From Comamonadaceae bacterium (lineage in GTDB: Bacteria > Pseudomonadota > Gammaproteobacteria > Burkholderiales > Burkholderiaceae_C), in contig CANGOY010000120.1 in the NCBI GenBank assembly GCA_947455585.1, positions 1 to 6,224 of the forward strand: a stretch of 6,224 bases of DNA. Direction: 5' to 3'. Both the position numbers and the translations under genes were made by a program. This document shows, piece by piece, positions 1 to 6,071 of this stretch (positions within the stretch are counted from its first letter, which is position 1; every line of letters starts with the position of its first letter). The notes under the pieces were generated by a model, which made no database searches, was not told the DNA's origin, and worked only from the letters and a program-made list of their open reading frames with translations.

Positions 1-305
1 ACCAAGCGCAAGCGCTGCAAACGCGCACCCCGCTTTCGCGTGACGAAGCGCTGCGCAATTTGCAAGGCCTCACACCCGGCACACAGATGCAACTCAACGT
101 GCAGGGCGACCGCGTGTCGGTGCAGCTCAAATCGGTGCCCGCACCCATCTTGGCCAACTGGTTCGCGCAAGCACGCAGCCAAGCGCAAGCTTTGCCAGTA
201 GAAGCGCACCTGACGCGCGGAAATACGACTGGCGCTAACTCAGCTGTGGTGTGGGATGGCAGCCTAGTTCTGAGCTTGCCTAACCGTGGCGCCTTGGCAC
301 GTTAA
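1..305 (+). CDS. gspM: Type II secretion system protein GspM, C-terminal part (5' end outside window)
   Basis: The reading frame is open from the left edge (first full codon at position 3) to a TAA at 303-305, giving about 100 C-terminal residues of a protein that is usually about 160 long. The start lies upstream; the TTG at 60 is only an internal Leu codon. GspM is a small bitopic inner-membrane protein that, with GspL, forms the platform linking the GspE ATPase to the pseudopilus. The visible part would be the periplasmic ferredoxin-like domain: an ALRNLQGL helix, then a strand (MQLNVQGDRVSVQL), the helix PAPILANWFAQARSQAQALP, the strand VEAHLTR and a closing VWDGSLVLSLP. This pattern of a helix with W and A/Q residues followed by a W-x-G-x-L-V-L-x-LP end is typical of T2SM proteins. 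Position directly before gspN and gspD supports the call. The N-terminal transmembrane helix cannot be checked here. Confidence 0.82.
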   Translation, partial: QAQALQTRTPLSRDEALRNLQGLTPGTQMQLNVQGDRVSVQLKSVPAPILANWFAQARSQAQALPVEAHLTRGNTTGANSAVVWDGSLVLSLPNRGALAR

Positions 306-379
306 AGACAAGCCAACACGCCGCACAGCACCTACAACACAGCAGCATTCCAAGTCTCCAACGCTACTCACATCGACAC
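306..379 (+). other. gspM-gspN intercistronic spacer, A/C-rich
   Basis: These 74 bp are the longest non-coding stretch in the window. By hand count only 10 of 74 bases are G, and CA-type dinucleotides dominate. I see no Shine-Dalgarno sequence before the gspN ATG, no -35/-10 promoter pair, and no hairpin with a T-tract. Such an unstructured, G-poor leader could let ribosomes load without a Shine-Dalgarno sequence, but that is inference. The gspN frame has no stop codon within the spacer and no ATG, GTG or TTG either, so 380 remains the best start. Confidence 0.5.
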
Positions 380-1231
380 ATGCAGCGCCATCCAACCATC
401 ACCTCAAGCACCAGCAATCGCTGGGCATGGATGGGCGCGGGCTTGGGGCTGGCACTGGCATTCATAACCCAAGCGCCCGCGCATTGGTTGACGCACGCCG
501 TCGAGCAAGCCAGTGGCGAACGCGTGTTACTGCCTGACGCACAAGGCACCGTGTGGAACGGTTCCGCACAGTGGGTGCTGAACGAAGGCCCACTCAATAT
601 TGCACCATCGGCCAACATGGCTCGCCCTGCCAACACCACCTCACTACCCACGCGTGTGACGTGGCAGCTTGGCCCCCGTATTGACTTAGCCAACCTGCGC
701 CTCGCGCTCAGCGCCAACATCGCATCAGCCTGCTGCACACCGCAACCTGTGCGCGTCGATGTGTCCCCCCTGTGGCGCGGCCTGCGCGTGCAGGTGAGCG
801 ACCAAACCTCCAACTGGCCAGCCAACTGGCTGGTCGGTTTGGGTGCACCATGGAACACAGTGCAGCCCGAAGGCCAAATGCAACTGCACACCACGCAACT
901 GCAATGGACGCACCAAGCTGGCCAAGAACAAAACCAAGGTCAGCTGCAAGGCCAAGCCGAATTGCAAATGCAACAGCTGTCCACCCGCCTGTCCACGCTA
1001 CGTCCCTTAGGCACTTACCGCGTGCGCGTGCAAGGCTGTGACACGATGGCCATCACACTGGACACACTCGAAGGCAGCTTGCAACTCACAGGCAGCGGCG
1101 AACTTTTGAATGGGCGCGTGCGCTTCAACGGCGAGGCCTCTGCTGCGCCTGACGCAGAAGCAGCGCTCTCCAACTTATTGAACATCCTTGGCCAACGCCA
1201 AGGTGCCAAGTCGATTTTGAAAATGGGTTAA
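380..1231 (+). CDS. gspN: Type II secretion system protein GspN
   Basis: This 283-residue protein matches the T2SN family in length and layout. A short cytoplasmic N-terminus (residues 1-14, ending in Arg14) is followed by one hydrophobic segment at about 15-31, then a periplasmic domain. After the membrane segment comes a motif of the type ASGERVLLPDAQGTVWNGSA, and the C-terminus has the family-like block LQLTGSGELLNGRVRFNGEA followed by AALSNLLNILGQRQGAKS. GspN is an accessory inner-membrane component found in only some T2SS clusters and its exact role is poorly defined. The periplasmic part has a vicinal Cys118-Cys119 pair and Cys220, so a disulfide is possible but unproven. The ATG at 380 is the only usual start near the N-terminus and has no clear Shine-Dalgarno sequence. 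gspD begins 5 bp after the stop, suggesting co-translation. Confidence 0.88.
   Translation: MQRHPTITSSTSNRWAWMGAGLGLALAFITQAPAHWLTHAVEQASGERVLLPDAQGTVWNGSAQWVLNEGPLNIAPSANMARPANTTSLPTRVTWQLGPRIDLANLRLALSANIASACCTPQPVRVDVSPLWRGLRVQVSDQTSNWPANWLVGLGAPWNTVQPEGQMQLHTTQLQWTHQAGQEQNQGQLQGQAELQMQQLSTRLSTLRPLGTYRVRVQGCDTMAITLDTLEGSLQLTGSGELLNGRVRFNGEASAAPDAEAALSNLLNILGQRQGAKSILKMG
812..839 (+). repeat. Intragenic inverted repeat (12-bp stem, 4-nt loop) in gspN
   Basis: The arm 812-823 (AACTGGCCAGCC) can pair with 828-839 (GGCTGGTCGGTT) around the loop AACT at 824-827. The six base pairs next to the loop are perfect. The outer six contain two G-U wobbles when read as RNA. The same DNA is also an imperfect direct repeat, because AACTGGC occurs at 812-818 and 824-830, giving Asn-Trp twice in the protein. 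No T-tract follows, so this is not an intrinsic terminator. It may be a by-product of the repeated codons. Confidence 0.6.
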
Positions 1232-1236
1232 CGCAT

Positions 1237-3435
1237 ATGGCTAAGCAACGCACTTATCTCCAACCCTCTGTCTTGGCGCTTGCGCTGGGCTTAAGCATTG
1301 CACCGGCACTGCTAGGCATGTCACTCACGCAGGCTGCACCCCCTGCCAAAAAAGCAGCGTCGTCCGGACCCATCACGCTCAACTTTGTGAACGCAGAAAT
1401 TGAATCTGTCGCGCGCACCTTGGCCACGCTGTCCAACCGCAACTTGGTGGTCGACCCCCGCGTCAAAGGCACCATCAACCTCAGCACCGAATTGCCCGTA
1501 TCGCCCAACGAGGCTTGGAGCCAGTTCTTGGCCGCGTTGCGCCTGCAAGGCTTTGCCATGGTCGAGACCAAGGGCCTTTACAAAATCGTGCCCGAGGCTG
1601 ATGCCAAGCTGCAAGGCGGCAATGTGCAAGAAATTCAACAGGGTCGTGGCGGCTCGGGCAGCGGCCAAATCGTCACGCACATCTTCAAGCTCAACTTTGA
1701 GCAAGCCAACAACTTGGTGCCCGTGCTGCGCCCGCTGATTAGCCCCAACAACACCATCAACGTCAACCCTGGCAACAACTCCATCATCATCACCGACTAC
1801 GCCGACAACCTGCAACGCATGGCACGCATCATCGCCACGCTGGATGTGTCGAACGCCAGTGATGTGGAAGTGATTCAACTCAAGCACGCGATTGCCGTGG
1901 ACTTGGCGCCTTTGGTTTTGCGTTTGGTGGAATCGGGCAGCAACACTGCGCAAGCGCCCGCTACCCCAGGTCAAACCGGTGCCGAATACAAAACCACGCT
2001 GCTCGCCGAGCCGCGCAGCAACACCCTCATCTTGCGTGCGGCCAACCCTGCTCGCGTGGCCTTGGTCAAGTCCTTGGTGGCCAAGCTCGACCAACCCAGC
2101 GGCACCAACGCCAGCGGCAACATCCACGTGGTGTATTTGAAAAATGCGGACGCCACCAAACTGGCCACCACCTTGCGCGCAGCCGTGAGCGGTCAAGCCA
2201 CGGGCGGCGCAAACACCAACCCAACAGTGAACACGACAGCTGCCAGCCCCCTGTCTGCCACGCCGACTGCGGCGACCGCAGGTAGCACATTGGGTGGTAC
2301 CACCGCATTCACAGGCTCTGCCACGGGCGGCCAAATTCAAGCCGACACCGCCACCAACTCGCTCATCATCACCGCACCCGAACCGCAATACCGGCAACTG
2401 CGCGCCGTCATTGACATGCTGGACCAACGTCGTGCCCAAGTGATGGTGGAGAGTTTGATTGCCGAAGTGAACGCCGACAAAGCGGCGCAAATGGGCATTC
2501 AGTGGCAGACGACCACGGGCCAAGCAGGTGGCACGGTGGGCATCATCGGCACCAACTTCAACAACCCAATCGGCACCACGATTGGCCAAGGCAACATCAT
2601 CGGCGCATCAGGGGGCGCGGCGGCGCTGGGCGCACTCGGTGGAGGCTTGAACATTGGCAGCGCCAAACAAATCAATGGCACCTATGTGCTGAGCAGTTTG
2701 GCCACGTTCTTGCAACAAAACGGCGATGGCAATGTGTTGTCCACACCCACGTTGCTCACGCTCGACAACGAAGAGGCCAAAATCGTTGTGGGCCAAAACG
2801 TGCCTTTCGTCACCGGCCAGTACACCAACAACAACACGACCAACGGTTCGGTCAACCCCTTCCAAACCGTGGAACGCAAAGACGTGGGTTTGACGCTCAA
2901 GGTCAAACCACAAATCAGCGAAACAGGCACGGTCAAGCTCACCATCTTCCAAGAAGTGTCGAGTGTGGTGCCCAACTCTGTAGGCTCCTCCACAGGACTG
3001 ATTACCAACAAGCGCAGCATCGAATCCAACGTGTTGGTGGACGATGGCTCCATCATCGTGTTGGGGGGGTTGTTGTCTGACGAATATTCGGGTGCAGCCA
3101 GCCAAGTGCCGTTGTTTGGTGACATCCCTGTCATTGGTTGGTTGTTCAAAAGCGAAAGTCGTGCGCGAACCAAGAAAAACCTGATGGTGTTTTTGCGCCC
3201 AGTGGTCATGCGCGATGCGGCCGCATCCGACGCGCTCAGCAACAACCGTTACCAACAAATGTTGGGCATGCAGCAAAACGCACAGCCGGGGTTCAATCCC
3301 TTCTTGGGCTCGGGCAACTCACCTGTGTTGCCGCCTGCACCTGTACCCAAGCCTAAAGAAGAACCAAAAGCTTCTAGCGACAGCCAAGCAGACGCACCTC
3401 AGTCTGCCGTGCCCGCTGCAACACCTGCCCAATAA
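1237..3435 (+). CDS. gspD: Type II secretion system secretin GspD
   Basis: GspD forms the multimeric outer-membrane channel of the T2SS. The 732-residue protein starts with a Sec signal peptide (K3/R5, hydrophobic core about 11-28, likely cleavage near TQA-A at 33/34). N0 spans about 45-123, N1 about 145-204 (IVTHIFKLNF at its start), N2 about 209-286 and N3 about 296-400. The secretin domain runs from about 405 to 660 and holds NGDGNVLSTPTLLTLDNEEA (495 onward), VGQNVPF (518-524) and the signature VPLFGDIPVIGWLF (624-637). It is longer than many GspD proteins (about 650-690) because of a Thr/Ala/Gly-rich insertion inside N3 (about 319-365) and a Pro/Ala-rich tail (about 696-732). No obvious pilotin-binding S domain is recognisable. 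A G7 run lies at 3063-3069 in the conserved VLGGLLSDE segment. The ATG at 1237 is 5 bp after the gspN stop and gspE follows after 3 bp. Confidence 0.97.
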   Translation: MAKQRTYLQPSVLALALGLSIAPALLGMSLTQAAPPAKKAASSGPITLNFVNAEIESVARTLATLSNRNLVVDPRVKGTINLSTELPVSPNEAWSQFLAALRLQGFAMVETKGLYKIVPEADAKLQGGNVQEIQQGRGGSGSGQIVTHIFKLNFEQANNLVPVLRPLISPNNTINVNPGNNSIIITDYADNLQRMARIIATLDVSNASDVEVIQLKHAIAVDLAPLVLRLVESGSNTAQAPATPGQTGAEYKTTLLAEPRSNTLILRAANPARVALVKSLVAKLDQPSGTNASGNIHVVYLKNADATKLATTLRAAVSGQATGGANTNPTVNTTAASPLSATPTAATAGSTLGGTTAFTGSATGGQIQADTATNSLIITAPEPQYRQLRAVIDMLDQRRAQVMVESLIAEVNADKAAQMGIQWQTTTGQAGGTVGIIGTNFNNPIGTTIGQGNIIGASGGAAALGALGGGLNIGSAKQINGTYVLSSLATFLQQNGDGNVLSTPTLLTLDNEEAKIVVGQNVPFVTGQYTNNNTTNGSVNPFQTVERKDVGLTLKVKPQISETGTVKLTIFQEVSSVVPNSVGSSTGLITNKRSIESNVLVDDGSIIVLGGLLSDEYSGAASQVPLFGDIPVIGWLFKSESRARTKKNLMVFLRPVVMRDAAASDALSNNRYQQMLGMQQNAQPGFNPFLGSGNSPVLPPAPVPKPKEEPKASSDSQADAPQSAVPAATPAQ
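2191..2331 (+). other. Low-complexity Thr/Ala/Gly-rich insertion in GspD N3 domain
   Basis: Codons for residues about 319-365 of GspD encode a stretch dominated by Thr, Ala, Gly, Asn and Ser, with no charged residues, between the first N3 helix (ATKLATTLRAAVSG) and the strand GGQIQADTATNSLIIT. The N3 domain of T2SS secretins is known to carry a variable loop at this place that lines the periplasmic vestibule. Here it is long and uncharged. The reading frame and base use stay like the rest of the gene, so it is a loop expansion rather than inserted foreign DNA. Confidence 0.6.
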
Positions 3436-3438
3436 ACC

Positions 3439-4827
3439 ATGCGCCGCCCGCTGCCCTACGCCTTTGCCCGCACCCACCAGCTGTTGCTGGAGGACGATGG
3501 CCACACGCTCACGCTGTGGCACAGCGATGCGCCCGACCTGAGCGCGTGGAGCGAAATCACGCGTCGCCACGCCGTGCAGTCTTTTGAATACACCGACAAA
3601 GCCACGCTGGCCAAACGCATCAGCGAAGCCTACGCACAAGCCGACAGCAACGCAGCCGCAGTGGTGAGCGAAGTCGAGAGCGATGCTGACCTCACGCGCA
3701 TGATGCAAGAGTTGCCCGCCGTGGAAGACTTGCTGGAAGCCGCAGACGACGCACCCATCATCCGCATGCTCAACGCGCTGCTGACGCAAGCCGCACGCGA
3801 TGGTGCAAGCGACATTCACATCGAACCTTATGAACGCCACAGCAGCGTGCGCTTTCGTGTGGACGGCACGTTGCGTGAAGTGGTGCAACCCAACCGGGCT
3901 TTGCATGCCGCGCTGATTTCGCGTTTGAAAATCATGGCTGAGCTGGACATTGCTGAAAAGCGTTTGCCGCAAGACGGCCGCATTTCGCTGCGCTTGGGCC
4001 AACGTGCGATTGATGTGCGCGTGTCCACCTTGCCCAGCGCGCACGGCGAACGCGCCGTGCTGCGTTTGCTCGACAAGACCGAAAGCAAACTCACCCTGCA
4101 AGCCGTAGGCATGGAGGGTGACACGCTGCAACGCTTTGAGAGCTTGGTCAAGCAGCCGCACGGCATCATCTTGGTCACTGGTCCCACGGGCTCGGGCAAA
4201 ACCACCACGCTGTACGCTGCGTTGCAAGGGCTGGACGCCACACGCAACAACATCATGACGGTGGAAGACCCGATTGAATACGAGCTCGCCGGCGTGGGCC
4301 AAACACAGGTGAACCCAAAGATTGATTTGGACTTTGCCAAAGCCCTGCGCGCCATCCTGCGCCAAGACCCAGACATCATCATGATTGGTGAGATTCGCGA
4401 TTACGAAACCGCGCAAATCGCCATTCAAGCTTCGCTCACAGGCCACTTGGTGTTGGCCACGCTGCACACCAACGATGCGGCCAGCGCCATCGCCCGATTG
4501 ACCGACATGGGCGTGGAACCCTTCCTGCTCAGCTCGTCGCTCTTGGGCGTTTTAGCCCAACGCCTGCTACGAAAAACTTGCACGCACTGTGCGGGCAAAG
4601 GTTGCGACGAATGCGGTCAAAGTGGCTACCAAGGCCGCACCGGTATTTTTGAATTGCTCACCACCAATGACGATATTCGCGCCCTCATCCACAACCAAGC
4701 CAGCGAAGCGCAGCTACGCGATGCGGCTTTACGTAACGGCATGACGCTGATGCGCGACGACGGCGAACGCTTGGTGCGTCACGGCATTTCCACCCGCGAA
4801 GAGCTGATTCGCGTGACGCGCGACTAA
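3439..4827 (+). CDS. gspE: Type II secretion system assembly ATPase GspE
   Basis: GspE is the cytoplasmic hexameric ATPase that powers pseudopilus assembly and docks on GspL and GspF. The 462-residue protein has a short N-terminal domain (about 1-95), then the N2E domain starting near LPAVEDLLEAADDAPIIRML and containing GASDIHIEPYE. The ATPase core carries Walker A GPTGSGKTT (248-256, Lys254), an Asp box VEDPIEYEL (275-283, Glu276/Asp277), Walker B with DPDIIMIGEIRD (310-321, Glu318) and a His box GHLVLATLHTND (335-346). A zinc-type tetracysteine motif follows at Cys381, Cys384, Cys389 and Cys392, then GYQGRTGIFELL. The two CxxC pairs are only four residues apart, much closer than the roughly 29 residues I recall for Vibrio EpsE, and this accounts for much of the shorter length. 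All catalytic motifs are intact. The ATG lies 3 bp after the gspD stop without a clear Shine-Dalgarno sequence, suggesting translational coupling. The T2SS context argues against a PilB pilus ATPase. Confidence 0.97.
   Translation: MRRPLPYAFARTHQLLLEDDGHTLTLWHSDAPDLSAWSEITRRHAVQSFEYTDKATLAKRISEAYAQADSNAAAVVSEVESDADLTRMMQELPAVEDLLEAADDAPIIRMLNALLTQAARDGASDIHIEPYERHSSVRFRVDGTLREVVQPNRALHAALISRLKIMAELDIAEKRLPQDGRISLRLGQRAIDVRVSTLPSAHGERAVLRLLDKTESKLTLQAVGMEGDTLQRFESLVKQPHGIILVTGPTGSGKTTTLYAALQGLDATRNNIMTVEDPIEYELAGVGQTQVNPKIDLDFAKALRAILRQDPDIIMIGEIRDYETAQIAIQASLTGHLVLATLHTNDAASAIARLTDMGVEPFLLSSSLLGVLAQRLLRKTCTHCAGKGCDECGQSGYQGRTGIFELLTTNDDIRALIHNQASEAQLRDAALRNGMTLMRDDGERLVRHGISTREELIRVTRD
4036..4066 (+). 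repeat. Intragenic GC-rich inverted repeat in gspE
   Basis: GCACGGCG at 4041-4048 is perfectly complementary to CGCCGTGC at 4053-4060 around the loop AACG. If T4061 is bulged, the stem extends by five further pairs (4036-4040 with 4062-4066, including one G-U). It codes for the conserved SAHGERAVLRLL segment before the ATPase core, so codon constraints may explain it. No T-tract follows. Confidence 0.6.
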
Positions 4828-4829
4828 CT

Positions 4830-4842
4830 CTCAGCGACTGAG
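4830..4842 (+). repeat. Small inverted repeat in the gspE-gspF spacer
   Basis: CTCAG at 4830-4834 and CTGAG at 4838-4842 form a perfect 5-bp stem with a 3-nt CGA loop, ending 11 bp before the gspF ATG. There is no T-tract, so termination is unlikely. A weak hairpin here could affect access to the gspF start or mRNA processing, but a 5-bp palindrome can also arise by chance. Confidence 0.4.
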
Positions 4843-4853
4843 CCACACCCACC

Positions 4854-6068
4854 ATGCCCGCCTATTCGTTTGAAGCCCTAGACCCCAAAGGCCAAACGCG
4901 CCGTGGCGTGCTCGAGGCCGACACCGCACGCACCGCACGCAGCCAGTTGCGTGCGCAAGATTTGGTGCCACTCAAAGTGGAACCGGTGCAGCGCACCAGC
5001 AGTGGCCTAAATACCGTCATTTGGGAAAGCAAGGTTTTTGGGACCACTGCGCTTGCCGTGTGGACGCGTCAGCTCTCAGGCTTGGTCAATGCTGGCTTGC
5101 CGCTGGAGCGTGCACTGTCCGCACTGAGCGACGAAGCCGAAACACCCCGCCAGCGCGACTTGGTGTCTGCACTGCGCACAGAGGTGAATGCGGGCGCATC
5201 GTTTGCAAAAGCACTGAACCAACACCCACGCGAGTTCAGCCCTATCTTCACCGCTGTCATTGGTGCAGGCGAGCAAAGCGGTCACTTAGGCCTCGTGCTC
5301 GAGCGCTTGGCTGACGATTTACAAGAGCAACAAAACTTGCGCGGCAAGTTGCTGGCCGCAGGTCTGTACCCCGCCATCGTGTGCGTGGTGGCCTTGGTCA
5401 TCGTGTTGTTCTTGCTGGCCTATGTCGTGCCGCAAGTGGCGCAGGTGTTTGGCAGCAACCAACAACAACTCCCCGCGCTCACCAGCTTCATGCTGGCCTT
5501 GAGCAGCTTTGTACAAAACTTTTGGTTGTGGGGCTTGGTGCTCATCGCCTTGTTATCCGCAGGCGGCCGTGTGGCACTGAAGCAAGCCGATGTACGTTTG
5601 CGTTTTGATGCTGCGTGGTTGCAGCTACCCCTCATCGGCCGCTTGGCCCGTGGTTACAACGCGGCACGCTTTGCCAGCACACTGGCCATGCTCGCCACCG
5701 CAGGCGTGCCGATTTTGAAAGCCCTACAAGCGGCAGCAGATACGCTCAGCAACACCGCGCTCAAGCGTGATGCGCAAGACGCGTTGGTGCTGGTGCGCGA
5801 AGGCGCACCGCTGGCGTCCGCCCTTGCGCAACACAAACGCTTTCCGCGCTTGCTGGTGATGTTCTCGCGCTTGGGCGAGCAAACCGGCACACTGCCCACC
5901 ATGCTGCAACGCGCCGCCGCGCAGCTGAGCGAAGAAGTGCAACGCCGCGCTTTGCAGCTGGCGACGATTCTGGAACCCTTGCTCATCGTGGCGATGGGCG
6001 CGATGGTGATGCTCATCGTCTTGGCGGTGATGCTGCCCATCATTCAACTCAATCAATGGGTGAGGTAA
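4854..6068 (+). CDS. gspF: Type II secretion system inner-membrane platform protein GspF
   Basis: GspF is the polytopic core of the inner-membrane assembly platform that couples GspE to pseudopilin addition. The 404-residue length is standard for the family. The N-terminus (MPAYSFEALDPKGQTRRGVL) is the typical GspF opening, followed by the small domain with ARSQLRAQDLVPLKV. Two homologous T2SSF domains follow, starting near Trp70 (WTRQLSGLVNAGLPLERAL) and Phe273 (FASTLAMLATAGVPILKAL). Each contains a GE-Q-S/T-G signature, GEQSG at 139-143 and GEQTG at 341-345. Three hydrophobic segments at about 172-194, 223-240 and 376-397 fit the known three-helix topology. The ATG at 4854 is 26 bp after the gspE stop with no strong Shine-Dalgarno sequence. 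The next gene begins 3 bp after the stop, so gspF is not the last gene of the transcript. Confidence 0.97.
   Translation: MPAYSFEALDPKGQTRRGVLEADTARTARSQLRAQDLVPLKVEPVQRTSSGLNTVIWESKVFGTTALAVWTRQLSGLVNAGLPLERALSALSDEAETPRQRDLVSALRTEVNAGASFAKALNQHPREFSPIFTAVIGAGEQSGHLGLVLERLADDLQEQQNLRGKLLAAGLYPAIVCVVALVIVLFLLAYVVPQVAQVFGSNQQQLPALTSFMLALSSFVQNFWLWGLVLIALLSAGGRVALKQADVRLRFDAAWLQLPLIGRLARGYNAARFASTLAMLATAGVPILKALQAAADTLSNTALKRDAQDALVLVREGAPLASALAQHKRFPRLLVMFSRLGEQTGTLPTMLQRAAAQLSEEVQRRALQLATILEPLLIVAMGAMVMLIVLAVMLPIIQLNQWVR
6062..6066 (+). promoter_or_regulatory. Ribosome binding site for the 5'-nucleotidase-like gene
   Basis: GAGGT at 6062-6066 is a good Shine-Dalgarno match, 5 nt before the ATG at 6072. 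It lies in the last codons of gspF and touches the first base of its TAA stop. This supports the 6072 start and fits translational coupling to gspF. It is the clearest Shine-Dalgarno sequence at any gene start in the window. Confidence 0.7.
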
Positions 6069-6071
6069 CTC

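Noticed and set aside
60..305. A stand-alone 81-codon gene starting at TTG 60
   Set aside because: The same frame is open to the left edge and the residues before position 60 continue a GspM-like sequence, so the TTG is an internal Leu codon.
486..491. TTGACG resembling a -35 promoter box inside gspN
   Set aside because: No -10-like element follows at the usual spacing, and the sequence is explained by gspN codons.
765..770. C6 run in gspN as a possible phase-variable tract
   Set aside because: It is short, in frame and close to what Ser-Pro-Leu codons give in GC-rich DNA; the evidence is weaker than for the G7 run in gspD.
364..894. 176-codon minus-strand frame opposite gspN
   Set aside because: It is a Cys/Arg/Ser-rich shadow translation without a recognisable domain, opposite a gene with clear GspN features.
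1348..1353. A6 run just after the gspD signal peptide as a possible frameshift site
   Set aside because: It encodes Lys-Lys in frame, there is no heptameric slippery context with a downstream stimulator that I can see, and the frame continues uninterrupted.
1321..2589. Long 422-codon open frame on the minus strand opposite gspD
   Set aside because: The translation is His/Gly/Val-rich low-complexity sequence typical of an antisense shadow of a GC-rich gene, and the plus strand encodes a complete secretin with all motifs.
3319..4467. Long 382-codon open frame on the minus strand opposite gspE
   Set aside because: It is an antisense shadow of the ATPase coding region with no recognisable domain, and it would overlap two genes with clear functional motifs.
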